DNA of 64,000 nucleotides from Sphingosinithalassobacter sp. CS137. Its GTDB lineage: Bacteria > Pseudomonadota > Alphaproteobacteria > Sphingomonadales > Sphingomonadaceae. The notes under the pieces are model-generated. The model searched no databases, had not been told where the DNA came from, and saw only the letters and a program-made list of their open reading frames with translations. The stretch is taken from contig NZ_CP060494.1 of the NCBI RefSeq assembly GCF_014334115.1, positions 2,882,501 to 2,946,500 on the forward strand, given 5' to 3'. This document shows, in pieces, positions 1-8,725 of the stretch. A program made the translations under genes and the position numbers. The first letter of the stretch is position 1. Every line of letters begins with the position of its first letter.

Positions 1-1
1 C

Positions 2-652
2 GTGCTGAAGGACGGGCTCACCGATCCGATGAGCGGCTTCTTCATGATCCGGTCGGACGTGATGCGCGGCCTCGCGCCGCTGCTGTCGGGCATCGGCTTC
101 AAGATCCTGCTCGACATCATGACCGCGAGCCCGCGGCCGCTGAAGTTCAGGGAGCTGCCCTATGTCTTCCGAATCCGCGAAGCCGGCGAGAGCAAGCTCG
201 ATCACGTGGTGGCGATGGAATATCTGATCGCGCTCTACGATCGCATGTTCGGGCGTTTCGTGCCGGTCCGCTTCGCGATGTTCTCCGCGATCGGCGCGCT
301 GGGGGCGGGGCTGCACATGGCGGTGCTGTGGCTGTTCTTCATAGGCGCGGGGCTGGGGTTCATCGTCGCCACCGCGATCGCCACGCTGGCGGCGATGACG
401 TTCAACTTCTTCCTCAACAATGCACTCACCTATCGCGATCGGCGGCTGAAGGGCGCGAAGGCGCTGGTGAGCGGCTGGCTTTCCTTCTGTGCGGTCTGCG
501 CGGTCGGGGCAGTGGCAAACGTCGGCGTGGCGGCGTTCCTGCACGATGTGCAGCACGGATACTGGGCGTTCTCGGCGCTTGCCGGCATCCTCGTCGGCGC
601 GGTGTGGAACTTCGCGCTATCGTCGCGCTTCACCTGGGGGCGGTACAAGTAA
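2..652 (+). CDS. GT2 glycosyltransferase with C-terminal GtrA domain (5' end outside window)
   Basis: The reading frame is already open at the window edge, so the N-terminal nucleotide-sugar domain is missing. The first ~65 residues match the end of a dolichol-phosphate-mannose-synthase-like GT2 domain: DPMSGFFMIR, then GFKILLDI, then AGESKLD. From about residue 90 there are four hydrophobic segments ending in a charged tail (FTWGRYK), the pattern of GtrA flippase-like domains. Proteins of this two-domain type make polyprenyl-phosphate-linked mannose or glucose at the inner membrane and may help it cross. Its convergent neighbour, a PMT-family transferase, would use such a donor. The stop is 21 bp from the neighbour's stop. 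Family assignment is firm; the sugar is inferred. Confidence 0.85.
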   Translation: MLKDGLTDPMSGFFMIRSDVMRGLAPLLSGIGFKILLDIMTASPRPLKFRELPYVFRIREAGESKLDHVVAMEYLIALYDRMFGRFVPVRFAMFSAIGALGAGLHMAVLWLFFIGAGLGFIVATAIATLAAMTFNFFLNNALTYRDRRLKGAKALVSGWLSFCAVCAVGAVANVGVAAFLHDVQHGYWAFSALAGILVGAVWNFALSSRFTWGRYK

Positions 653-673
653 CTCGCCGCCGCACCGGCAGCA

Positions 674-2038
674 TCACCTCCAGCTCGGGAACCACATCCA
701 GAATTCGAACGCGTCGCCTCCGGAGAGCGGCGCGGCCGAGAGGATCGGATAGAAATAGATGAAGGCGAGCAGCGCCGCGCCGCCGAACCATTCCTCGAGC
801 CCGCGCCGCTTGCCCCCATCGAAATGGTGGAAGGCGACCGCCAGCACCAGCGCGAGGAAAATGCCCGAGAGATGATAATAGTAATAGAAGCCCAGTGACT
901 TGGGGATGACGATGTAGATGGCGAGCGAAGCGGTCCACAGCAGCGCCATCGCCAGCGGCACGATCGCCTTCGACCGGAACCATGCCCAGTAGCAGGCGGC
1001 TACGGCGACGAGACCGCCCCACATGATCACCGGATTGCCGATCAGCAGTACCCCGCGCTGGGCGCCGCCCTCGAACTCGTAGAAATACCAGATCGGCCGC
1101 AGCATCAGCGGCCAGCTCCACCAGTCGGACTCATAGGTGTGCGCCGACAGCACCTGGGTCTGCGCCTCGTACATCTTGAACTGGAACGCGACGATCTCGC
1201 CGGGAGGGATCGCCCCATAGGCGTAGAAGAAGGCCGGTAGATAGGTGAGAAAATAAACGGTGATGCTCACGGCGCCCATCAGCAGCAGCCCCGGAAGCGT
1301 CGCGAGACCCGGCCAGTGCGGCTGACCCTTTCCGGCGAGAGCGGCGGCCACCATTCCCCGCTGCGGCTGCGGCTGCGGCTGCGGCTGCGCCGGGCGCGAG
1401 GCGCTGCGGCGGGCGTCGATCAGCCGGATCGTCACGAACGCCAGCCCCGCGAGCGCGACATAGGGGATCGCGGCCCATTTCACGCCGACCGCGAGCCCCA
1501 GCAACACGCTTCCCGCGATCCAGCGCATGAGCACCTTGTTCGGCGGCGCGCGCATCGCCGCCAGGAACGCCACCATCGCCCAGACGAGGAACGCGCCCAG
1601 AAACACGTCGAGCATCGCGATCCGCGCCTGCACATAGAGCAGCTGGTTCAGCGCGACGAACACCGCGCCCGCGAGAGCAAAGCGCATGCGCCCCAGCAGC
1701 AGCCACAGGATCGCGAACACGCCGGCGACCGTGGCGCTGCCGGCGAGCGTCGACGGCAGGCGCCATCCCCAGACATTGTCTCCGAAAACCGCCATGCCGA
1801 GCGCGATCAGTTCCTTGGCGACCAGCGGATGCTCGGTGTTGCGCGCCTGATCGAGCAGCAGCAGGCTGCGCGCGGCAGGCACGTAATGAGTCTCGTCGAA
1901 CTGAATGATGCCCGGGCGGTCGAGATGCACGGTGAACAGGATCTGGGCAGCGAGGGCGACGAGCAGCCCGACCAGCCAGGGACGGGAGCGAAGGTCAGTG
2001 AGGCGATCGAGCATGGCGGCGGAGCGATAGCCGATCAT
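674..2038 (-). CDS. PMT-family (GT39-like) phospholipid-carrier-dependent glycosyltransferase
   Basis: A polytopic membrane protein of about 454 residues. Near the N-terminus, after the first membrane segment, is the acidic FDETHYVPAARSL motif typical of protein O-mannosyltransferases, followed by EHPLVAKELIALG and a run of hydrophobic helices. The family transfers mannose from polyprenyl-phosphate-mannose to proteins or lipids on the periplasmic side. The frame is open upstream to 2128, but those codons would overlap the divergent metZ leader; ATG at 2038 or 2014 is more likely. Neither has a strong ribosome binding site, so the start is uncertain. A cytoplasmic-loop stretch of repeated Pro-Gln is encoded by a hexanucleotide repeat at 1361-1390. 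It converges on the GT2-GtrA gene that probably makes its lipid-linked donor. Confidence 0.8.
   Translation of the reverse strand: MIGYRSAAMLDRLTDLRSRPWLVGLLVALAAQILFTVHLDRPGIIQFDETHYVPAARSLLLLDQARNTEHPLVAKELIALGMAVFGDNVWGWRLPSTLAGSATVAGVFAILWLLLGRMRFALAGAVFVALNQLLYVQARIAMLDVFLGAFLVWAMVAFLAAMRAPPNKVLMRWIAGSVLLGLAVGVKWAAIPYVALAGLAFVTIRLIDARRSASRPAQPQPQPQPQRGMVAAALAGKGQPHWPGLATLPGLLLMGAVSITVYFLTYLPAFFYAYGAIPPGEIVAFQFKMYEAQTQVLSAHTYESDWWSWPLMLRPIWYFYEFEGGAQRGVLLIGNPVIMWGGLVAVAACYWAWFRSKAIVPLAMALLWTASLAIYIVIPKSLGFYYYYHLSGIFLALVLAVAFHHFDGGKRRGLEEWFGGAALLAFIYFYPILSAAPLSGGDAFEFWMWFPSWR
1361..1390. repeat. CTGCGG hexanucleotide tandem repeat inside the PMT gene
   Basis: Four exact copies of CTGCGG and a fifth with one change (CTGCGC) lie head to tail. 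On the coding (minus) strand they give alternating Pro and Gln in a predicted loop between membrane segments. Six-base units keep the frame, so copy number can change without breaking the gene. Confidence 0.8.
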
Positions 2039-2133
2039 TTCGCGTGCGTCATGCCGTTTGGGGGAGCCGGCTTGGCACGGCCCAAGCGCGGCTAACTTGA
2101 CGCCGCCCGTCCGGCCCCGGCAAAGCAACCGTC

Positions 2134-3342
2134 ATGAAGCGTCATACCGGACAGGACCGTAGCGTCACCCAAAAGTGGAAGCCCGCGACTCAGGCGGTGC
2201 GCGGAGGAACCGCGCGTTCGGAATGGGGCGAGACGAGCGAGGCGCTGTTCCTCACGTCCGGCTATGCCTATGATTGTGCCGCCGATGCCGCCGCCCGCTT
2301 TGCCGGCGAGCAGGCGGGCATGACCTATTCGCGGCTGCAGAATCCTACCGTCGAGATGCTCGAGCAGCGGATCGCGCTGATGGAAGGCGCCGAGGCCGCG
2401 CGCTGCATGGCCAGCGGCATGGCGGCGATGACCGCGGCGCTGCTGTGCCAGCTGGAGGCAGGCGATCATGTCGTCGCGGGTCGCGCGCTGTTCGGATCGT
2501 GCCGCTGGCTCACCGATACGCTGCTGCCCAAATTCGGCATCGCGACGACGGTGGTCGATGCGCGCGATCCGCAGGCATTCGCCGACGCGGCGACCGACAG
2601 GACGAAGGTCTTCTTCTTCGAGACTCCGGCCAATCCGACGATGGACGTCGTTGATCTGAAGGCGGTGTGCGGCATCGCGCGCGAGCGCGGGATCACCAGC
2701 GTCGTCGACAATGCCTTTGCGACGCCCGCGCTCCAGCGGCCTATGGAGTTCGGCGCCGATGTCGTTGCCTATTCGGCGACCAAGATGATGGACGGGCAGG
2801 GGCGGGTGCTCGCCGGCGCGGTGAGCGGCAGCGAGGATTTCGTCACCGAGGTGCTGCTGCCGTTCACGCGCAACACTGGGCCGACGCTGAGCGCGTTCAA
2901 TGCCTGGGTGGTGCTGAAGGGGCTGGAGACGCTCGATCTGCGCATCCGCCGTCAGAGCGAGAATGCACTGGTCGTAGGGCGCTTCCTGGACGGGCGCGTG
3001 CCGCGGATCAACCACCCCGGCCTGCCCAGCCATCCGCAGCACGATCTGGCGATGGCGCAGATGGCGGCGGCGGGGCCGATCTTCTCGTTCGAGGTGGACG
3101 GCGGGCGCAGCCAGGCGCACGGGCTGCTCGATGCGCTGGAGCTGATCGACATTTCGAACAACATCGGCGACTCGCGCTCGTTGATGACGCATCCGGCATC
3201 GACCACGCACTCGGGAGTCGCCGAGGAGAAGCGGCTCGAAATGGGCATTACCGAAGGGCTGCTGCGCATCAACGTCGGACTGGAGGATCCGGAGGATCTG
3301 ATCGCCGATCTCGATCAGGCGCTGCGAGCGGTGGGCCTTTGA
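2134..3342 (+). CDS. metZ: O-succinylhomoserine sulfhydrylase
   Basis: A PLP enzyme of the Cys/Met metabolism family, 402 residues, converting O-succinylhomoserine and sulfide to homocysteine in methionine synthesis. It has TYSRLQNPT (~64-72), FFFETPANPT (~160-169), VVDNAFATP, and the PLP lysine in YSATKMMDGQGR (Lys217). The ATKMMDGQGR signature and the long N-terminal AVRGGTARSEWGETSEALF are typical of MetZ rather than MetB or MetC. The ATG at 2134 gives the usual family N-terminus, although no strong ribosome binding site precedes it. The stop overlaps the apaG start by one base (TGATG), a conserved alphaproteobacterial pairing that suggests co-translation. Confidence 0.95.
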   Translation: MKRHTGQDRSVTQKWKPATQAVRGGTARSEWGETSEALFLTSGYAYDCAADAAARFAGEQAGMTYSRLQNPTVEMLEQRIALMEGAEAARCMASGMAAMTAALLCQLEAGDHVVAGRALFGSCRWLTDTLLPKFGIATTVVDARDPQAFADAATDRTKVFFFETPANPTMDVVDLKAVCGIARERGITSVVDNAFATPALQRPMEFGADVVAYSATKMMDGQGRVLAGAVSGSEDFVTEVLLPFTRNTGPTLSAFNAWVVLKGLETLDLRIRRQSENALVVGRFLDGRVPRINHPGLPSHPQHDLAMAQMAAAGPIFSFEVDGGRSQAHGLLDALELIDISNNIGDSRSLMTHPASTTHSGVAEEKRLEMGITEGLLRINVGLEDPEDLIADLDQALRAVGL

Positions 3343-3740
3343 TGAAGGCGCTGTTCACCGAGGAAGCCGAGACGCGGGGGATCACCGTTCGCGTATCGGT
3401 CTCCTATCTGCCGGAACAGTCGGAGCCGCAGCGCGGGCGCTGGTTCTGGGCCTATCACATCCGCATCGAGAACGAAGGGCCGATGGCGGTGCAACTGCTC
3501 ACGCGCCACTGGATCATCACCGATGGGCGCGGCGCGCGCCATTCGGTGGAAGGCGAAGGCGTGGTGGGCGAGCAGCCGCTGATCGCGCCGGGCGGTAGTT
3601 TCGACTATGTCTCCGGATGTCCGCTCGCGACGCCGACGGGGAACATGCAGGGCAGCTATCACATGCTGGGCGAGGACGGCTCCACCTTCGACGTTACGAT
3701 CCCCAAATTCGCGCTGATCGCTCCGACCGTGACGGGGTGA
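3342..3740 (+). CDS. apaG: ApaG domain protein
   Basis: 132 residues, the normal length for ApaG, a single immunoglobulin-like fold named for association with cobalt/magnesium resistance and Ap4A metabolism. Its exact biochemical role is not settled. Visible family motifs are RWFWAYHIRIENEG, VQLLTRHWIITDG, GEGVVGEQPLIAPG and YVSGCPLATPTGNMQGSY. The ATG shares its A with the metZ stop codon, so translation is probably coupled. The LysR gene follows after 9 bp, making a plus-strand run from metZ to the GNAT gene. Confidence 0.93.
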   Translation: MKALFTEEAETRGITVRVSVSYLPEQSEPQRGRWFWAYHIRIENEGPMAVQLLTRHWIITDGRGARHSVEGEGVVGEQPLIAPGGSFDYVSGCPLATPTGNMQGSYHMLGEDGSTFDVTIPKFALIAPTVTG

Positions 3741-3749
3741 GATGAGCCG

Positions 3750-4541
3750 ATGAAGCGCACGCATCTCCCGCTCAACGGCCTTCGCGTTCTCGACGCTGCC
3801 GCCCGGCACCTGTCGTTCACCCGCGCGGCCGACGAGCTGGCGGTCACGCCGGCCGCAGTGGGCCAGCAGATCCGGGCGCTGGAGGACACGCTGGGCGTCG
3901 TGCTGTTCCGCCGCACGACGCGCGGACTGGAGCTGACGCCCGAAGGCGAGGCGGGGCTCGACGCGCTGCGTCACGGCTTCCTGCAGTTCGAGGAGGCGGT
4001 ACGCGCGATGCAGGCGGGGCAGTCGTCGAAGTCGCTGACGATCGCCGCCCCGCGTGACCTCACCGCGAAATGGCTGATGCCGCGCCTGGCCGAAATCGCG
4101 CGCGCCGACGGCGAGCTGCGCTTCATGCTGCTTACCGCCGACGAAAGCGTCGATTTCACCGAGGCCAACCTCGATCTCGCGGTCCGATGGGGCGAGGGGC
4201 CGGGCGAGCATGAGGGCGAGGCGCTCGAATCCGACGGGATGGTGACGGTGGAGCGGCCGGGCGGGGGCGCGGAGACGCGCATTTCATGGCCGGGGTGTAT
4301 TTCCGACGAGGCGCAGTCGCTGGTGCGGGTGGGCGATGCCGGGCTCGCGCTCGACGCCGCCGCCGACGGGCTGGGCCGGGCGACCATTCCCGAAGTGCTG
4401 GCGCGCGGCGACCTGGCCGCCGGCCGAGTGGTGATGGTGGGCGAGCCCAAAGCGTCGCGGCTCGGCTACTGGCTGGTCGCGCCGCTGCCGCAGTGGCGGC
4501 AGAAGAAGGTCCGCGATCTGGTGGAGGCGCTCGCGTCGTGA
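3750..4541 (+). CDS. LysR-family regulator, GcvA-like, short effector domain
   Basis: The N-terminus carries a LysR winged helix-turn-helix: LPLNGLRVLDAAARHLSFT, then AADELAVTPAAVGQQIRALE, then LFRRTTRGLELTPEG. This opening is typical of the GcvA/AmpR branch. The total of 263 residues is shorter than the usual ~300; the effector domain after about residue 95 looks trimmed, lacking part of the second subdomain. The stop overlaps the next gene's GTG start (GTGA). Because it sits in a same-strand run it does not show the usual divergent LysR target arrangement, so its regulon cannot be inferred here. Confidence 0.85.
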   Translation: MKRTHLPLNGLRVLDAAARHLSFTRAADELAVTPAAVGQQIRALEDTLGVVLFRRTTRGLELTPEGEAGLDALRHGFLQFEEAVRAMQAGQSSKSLTIAAPRDLTAKWLMPRLAEIARADGELRFMLLTADESVDFTEANLDLAVRWGEGPGEHEGEALESDGMVTVERPGGGAETRISWPGCISDEAQSLVRVGDAGLALDAAADGLGRATIPEVLARGDLAAGRVVMVGEPKASRLGYWLVAPLPQWRQKKVRDLVEALAS

Positions 4542-5077
4542 GGGATGCGCCGCCGGTGCTCGAGACCGAGCGGCTGCGGCTGCGGCCGCTTTCTCCCGAT
4601 GATGCCGAGGCGCTGCACCCGATGCTGGCCGATGCCGAGCTGATGACCTGGTGGTCGAGCGGCCCGCACGCCAGCCTGGAAGAGACGCGCGATTATCTGC
4701 GTCCCGTGCCCGAATGGCGTCACTGGGCGATCACGCGGCGCGGCGACGATAGCGCGCTTGGGTGGGTCGCCGCCGGCGCGAAGCGTTCGGGCGTGATCGA
4801 AGTCGGCTATATCCTCGGGCGGGTGCACTGGGGGCAGGGGATCGCGCGCGAGGCGGTCACTCGGCTGCTCGATCACCTGTTCTTCGAAGAAGGCCAGCGT
4901 CGTGTGATCGCCGACACCGATCCGGAGAATCGCGCCTCGCGGGCGCTGCTGGAGTCGCTCGGCTTCACGCTCGAAGGTATTTTGCGCGCCGAATGGGAGA
5001 CGCACATCGGCGTGCGCGACACCGCGCTGTACGGACTGCTGCGTGACGAATGGGCGGCGCGAAGCACCAGGCGCTAA
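4538..5077 (+). CDS. GNAT-family N-acetyltransferase (RimJ/RimL type)
   Basis: About 179 residues from a GTG that overlaps the LysR stop codon. The opening VLETERLRLRPLSPDDAEALHP and the end region DPENRASRALLESLGFTLEG are standard for RimJ/RimL-like acetyltransferases, which acetylate amino groups of proteins or small molecules with acetyl-CoA. The acetyl-CoA loop is the GRVHWGQGIAREAV stretch (Q/RxxGxA-like). Substrate unknown. The same frame is open upstream inside the LysR gene, but the family's conserved start fits GTG 4538. Confidence 0.83.
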   Translation: MRDAPPVLETERLRLRPLSPDDAEALHPMLADAELMTWWSSGPHASLEETRDYLRPVPEWRHWAITRRGDDSALGWVAAGAKRSGVIEVGYILGRVHWGQGIAREAVTRLLDHLFFEEGQRRVIADTDPENRASRALLESLGFTLEGILRAEWETHIGVRDTALYGLLRDEWAARSTRR

Positions 5078-5183
5078 GCGGCTGGAGCGGGCGATCGGCG
5101 GCGGCCCCCCTGATGCCCCGCTCCTCCGGAGCGGTTGCATCCCCTTCGGCCGAACGGCGGCCCCAGGCGATTGAGCGAGTCGC

Positions 5184-6560
5184 TTACTGGCCGGCGCTCT
5201 GTTGCGGCAGCGCCGCCGCCGCCAGTTCCGCCATGCGGCTTACGAGCCCCGCGAAGCGGCCGTTGTCGACCGCCGCCTCCGGGTCGTTCCAGCTTCCGCT
5301 GAATGCATACCACTCCCCGGACTGCGCCTGGAGGAGCAGCGTCATGTTGATGACACCGGGTTCGGAGCCGCCCTTATACCCGACATAGCGCCACTGCTGC
5401 GCAATGCCGGGCGAGATGCCGGGGTTCTGCGAGAGGATTTCGCGGGCGACGGAATTGGCTTCGGTGTTGCGGCGCAGCCAGTCCATCGTGCGGACGAGAT
5501 CCGCGGGGCTGGCGAAGAACTCGATTGCGTCGATCATCACCGGCACGCCGTCCTGGAACAGATCGGGGCGGATTGCCGTGATCGGCGCGGCGGCGACTTC
5601 GCCGGCCAGCAGCGCGCGGCGCTCGGCATGGTCGCTGCCGATCCACTGGCGGCCAAGCGCCCCATCCTCGATCCCCTTCAGCTTGAAGAATTCGAGCGTG
5701 CCGAGCAGCGGGCGATTCATCGCGACCTGTTCGGGCGCGACGCCGACCACCGGCAGCATCGCCTCCACCCGCTCGCGGCCGAGATGGTGGAGCAGGATGT
5801 CGGTCGCGCTGTTGTCGCTCACCGAGATCATCCGCTCGGCCAGTTCGCGCAGCGTGACTTCGGTGCCCGCAGGCGCCGCGAAATAGGCGCCGCCGGGAAG
5901 CGCGCTTCCGTCGAGCGTCACTACATCGTCCCACTGCCGTTCACCGGCATTGGTGGCGCGGACCAGTTCCGCGAGGATCCAGAGCTTGAAGGCGGAGCCG
6001 ACGCCGAACGGAGTGTCGGCATCCTCGGCATGAAGCATCTGCGGAGCGCCGTCGCCCAATCGCGCGGCAGCATAGCCGGTGCGCCCCGGCAGCGCCTCGA
6101 TCGCGTCGAACACTTCGCCGAGCGATGCTTCGCGCGCCTGAAAGCCAGTCACTCGAAGCCCCGTTACCTGATGCGGCTCGGCAGGATCGACGGCGATCTG
6201 GAGCGTGGCAGTGGTGTTCGCAAAGGCGACGGTGATGACGGCCTGATTCGGGTCGCGCGCCTCGACGTCGGCGATCTCGGGCGGAGCATCCGCGCCGGCG
6301 CGCATCTGGGCGGTCATTTGATCGAACTGCGCCTTCGGCACTTGCGCGACGAAGGCCGGATGGAAAAACGCCTCGTAATCGCCGCCGCCGGAAAGGATTG
6401 CCGGAAGCTCGTCGATCCGTGCCTGCAGTGCCGGGGAAGGTGCGATCGCCTGCGGAGCTTGCGGCGGGGAAGCGGGAGCGTCCTGCGCGACGGCCGGCGC
6501 TCCGGTGAGGGTGAGCGCGGCGAAGGCTGCGGCGAGAAGGCGTGTGCGAAGCATCGGCAA
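5184..6560 (-). CDS. Secreted serine hydrolase, class A beta-lactamase fold with N-terminal DUF3887-like domain
   Basis: 458 residues with a signal peptide ending near AVAQD (residue 26). Residues ~45-145 form a small alpha/beta domain resembling DUF3887 (LSGGGDYEAFFHPAF). The catalytic domain shows GSAFKLW (Ser189-x-x-Lys192), SDN at 248-250 and KGG at 396-398, the three active-site boxes of serine beta-lactamases and DD-peptidases. No ExxLN omega-loop follows SDN at the expected distance, so the deacylating glutamate of true class A enzymes seems absent. A periplasmic peptidase or esterase role is at least as likely as antibiotic hydrolysis. It lies 82 bp downstream of parE. ATG at 6560 or 6554 are both possible starts. 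Confidence 0.8.
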   Translation of the reverse strand: MPMLRTRLLAAAFAALTLTGAPAVAQDAPASPPQAPQAIAPSPALQARIDELPAILSGGGDYEAFFHPAFVAQVPKAQFDQMTAQMRAGADAPPEIADVEARDPNQAVITVAFANTTATLQIAVDPAEPHQVTGLRVTGFQAREASLGEVFDAIEALPGRTGYAAARLGDGAPQMLHAEDADTPFGVGSAFKLWILAELVRATNAGERQWDDVVTLDGSALPGGAYFAAPAGTEVTLRELAERMISVSDNSATDILLHHLGRERVEAMLPVVGVAPEQVAMNRPLLGTLEFFKLKGIEDGALGRQWIGSDHAERRALLAGEVAAAPITAIRPDLFQDGVPVMIDAIEFFASPADLVRTMDWLRRNTEANSVAREILSQNPGISPGIAQQWRYVGYKGGSEPGVINMTLLLQAQSGEWYAFSGSWNDPEAAVDNGRFAGLVSRMAELAAAALPQQSAGQ

Positions 6561-6642
6561 GTCCCCTGCTGCGCCGCGAATCGCCGCGGCCGCCCGATCC
6601 TACCCGGCAAAAATTATGATATCAATTATTGGCCGAAGGGGG

Positions 6643-8628
6643 TCAGGCGTCGATCGCGTCTTCCTCGAGCCGCGCGGCGTTTTCCTGGATGAAGGCGAAG
6701 CGATGCGCCGGATTGGTCCCCATCAGCCGGTCGACCAGATCCTTCACAACCGCCCGTTCCTCATATTCCTCGGGCAGGCGGACGCGCAGCATGCCGCGCG
6801 TCTTGGGATCCATCGTCGTTTCCTTGAGCTGCTGCGCGTTCATTTCGCCGAGTCCCTTGAACCGCGCGACTTCGACCTTTCTGCCCTTGAATTCGGTGCG
6901 CTCCAGCTCGGCGCGATGCGCATCATCCCGTGCATAGGCCGACTTGGCGCCCGCGGTGAGGCGATAGAGCGGCGGCTGGGCCAAATAGAGGTGCCCCTTG
7001 CGCACCACGTCGGGCATCTCCTGGAAGAAGAAGGTCATCAGCAGCGTAGCGATATGCGCGCCATCGACATCGGCATCGGTCATGATGATGATCCGATCGT
7101 AGCGCAGGTTAGCCGCGTCGCAGTCCTTGCGGGTGCCGCAGCCCATCGCGAGGATCAGATCGGCGATTTCCTGATTGGCGAGGATCTTGGCCGAGGTGGC
7201 GCTGGCGACGTTGAGGATCTTGCCGCGGATCGGCAGGATCGCCTGCGTCTTGCGGTCGCGTGCCTGTTTCGCCGTGCCGCCCGCGCTGTCGCCCTCGACG
7301 ATGAACAGCTCGGTGCCTTCCGAAGCGTCCGAGGAACAATCGGTGAGCTTGCCGGGCAGGCGCAGCTTGCGCGCGCTGGTCGCGGTCTTGCGCTTGACGT
7401 CGCGTTCCTGCTTGCGCCGAAGCCGCTCGTCCATCCGCTCGAGCACATAGCCGAGCAGCGCCTTGCCGCGATCCATGTTGTCGGTGAGGAAATGGTCGAA
7501 ATGATCGCGCACGGCCTTTTCGACCAGGCCGGTCGCCTCGGGCGAGGTGAGGCGGTCCTTGGTCTGGCTCTGGAACTGGGGATCGCGGATGAACACCGAG
7601 AGCATGAGTTCGCTGCCGGTCATCACGTCGTCCGCCGTGAGATCCTTGGCCTTCTTCTGCCCGACAAGGTCGCCGAAAGCGCGCAACGCCCGCGTGAGAG
7701 CGGTGCGCAGGCCCTGCTCGTGCGTGCCGCCATCGGGGGTGGGGATGGTGTTGCAATACCAGCTGTAGCTGCCGTCGGACCAGAGCGGCCACGCAACCGC
7801 CCATTCGACTCGGCCGTTGCCTTCGGGGAAATCCTGGCTCCCGGCGAAGAATTCCGCCGTCGCGCATTCGCGCCCGCCGACCTGTTCCTTCAGATGATCG
7901 GCAAGGCCGCCGGGGAACTGGAACACGCCCTCGGCGGGAATGTCGCTTCCTTCGACCAGCGCCGGCGCGCATTTCCAGCGAATCTCGACGCCGGCGAACA
8001 GATAGGCCTTGGAGCGCGCGAGCTTGTAGAGCCGGGCGGGCTTGAACTGCATCTCCGGCCCGAAGATCTCCGGATCCGGAGTGAAGGCGATCGTGGTTCC
8101 GCGGCGGTTGGGCGTGGAGCCAAGCGTCTCGAGCGGGCCAAGCGTCTGCCCTTGGCTGAACCGCTGGCGGAACAGCTCGCGGTTGCGCGCGACTTCGACC
8201 ACCGTATCCACCGAGAGCGCGTTGACGACGCTGACGCCGACGCCGTGGAGCCCGCCTGACGTCGCATAGGCCTTGCCCGAGAACTTGCCCCCCGAATGGA
8301 GCGTCGAGAGAATCACTTCGAGCGCGGACTTGTCTGGAAACTTGGGGTGCGGATCGACCGGAATGCCGCGGCCATTGTCGCTGATCGTCAGGCGGTTGCC
8401 CTCGTCCAGCATCACTTCGATCCGGGTGGCATGGCCCGCCACCGCTTCGTCCATGGCGTTGTCGAGCACTTCGGCGGCGAGGTGGTGCAGCGCCCGCTCG
8501 TCGGTCCCGCCGATATACATGCCGGGGCGGCGGCGCACCGGCTCCAGCCCCTCGAGCACTTCGATCGAGGAGGCGTCATAGCTTTGGGCGGAGCGGGGAG
8601 TATCGGACTCGAACAGGTCGTCGGACAT
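6643..8628 (-). CDS. parE: DNA topoisomerase IV subunit B
   Basis: 661 residues. The N-terminal GHKL ATPase has EVLDNAMDEA, DNGRGIPVDPHP and GGLHGVGVSVVNALS. The C-terminal Toprim domain has FIVEGDSAGG, ILPIRGKILNV and MTDADVDGAHI with the metal-binding acidic residues. With ParC it decatenates daughter chromosomes. ParE rather than GyrB is indicated by the ~660-residue length, without the long GyrB Toprim insert, and by an opening with DASSIEVLEGLEPVRRRPG. ATG 8628 was chosen over an upstream in-frame start at 8688 because it matches the family N-terminus and follows a GGGAAC box. Confidence 0.96.
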   Translation of the reverse strand: MSDDLFESDTPRSAQSYDASSIEVLEGLEPVRRRPGMYIGGTDERALHHLAAEVLDNAMDEAVAGHATRIEVMLDEGNRLTISDNGRGIPVDPHPKFPDKSALEVILSTLHSGGKFSGKAYATSGGLHGVGVSVVNALSVDTVVEVARNRELFRQRFSQGQTLGPLETLGSTPNRRGTTIAFTPDPEIFGPEMQFKPARLYKLARSKAYLFAGVEIRWKCAPALVEGSDIPAEGVFQFPGGLADHLKEQVGGRECATAEFFAGSQDFPEGNGRVEWAVAWPLWSDGSYSWYCNTIPTPDGGTHEQGLRTALTRALRAFGDLVGQKKAKDLTADDVMTGSELMLSVFIRDPQFQSQTKDRLTSPEATGLVEKAVRDHFDHFLTDNMDRGKALLGYVLERMDERLRRKQERDVKRKTATSARKLRLPGKLTDCSSDASEGTELFIVEGDSAGGTAKQARDRKTQAILPIRGKILNVASATSAKILANQEIADLILAMGCGTRKDCDAANLRYDRIIIMTDADVDGAHIATLLMTFFFQEMPDVVRKGHLYLAQPPLYRLTAGAKSAYARDDAHRAELERTEFKGRKVEVARFKGLGEMNAQQLKETTMDPKTRGMLRVRLPEEYEERAVVKDLVDRLMGTNPAHRFAFIQENAARLEEDAIDA

Positions 8629-8725
8629 GTTCCCGGTATGGGCGCCGCGATTCCGCAGTGCAAGGCGCCGCCGTGTGTTGGCCGTCATTCGCAGGTCGCC
8701 GATGCTGTGGCAACGGCTTCGAGGA

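Noticed and set aside
2041..2133. Possible SAM-type riboswitch before metZ (hairpins with CTTGG/CCAAG and GGCTAACTT)
   Set aside because: metZ genes of alphaproteobacteria often have SAM-II switches, but the conserved GATTTA-like and GCTAAA boxes are not both present and the leader is short. Not reported as a feature.
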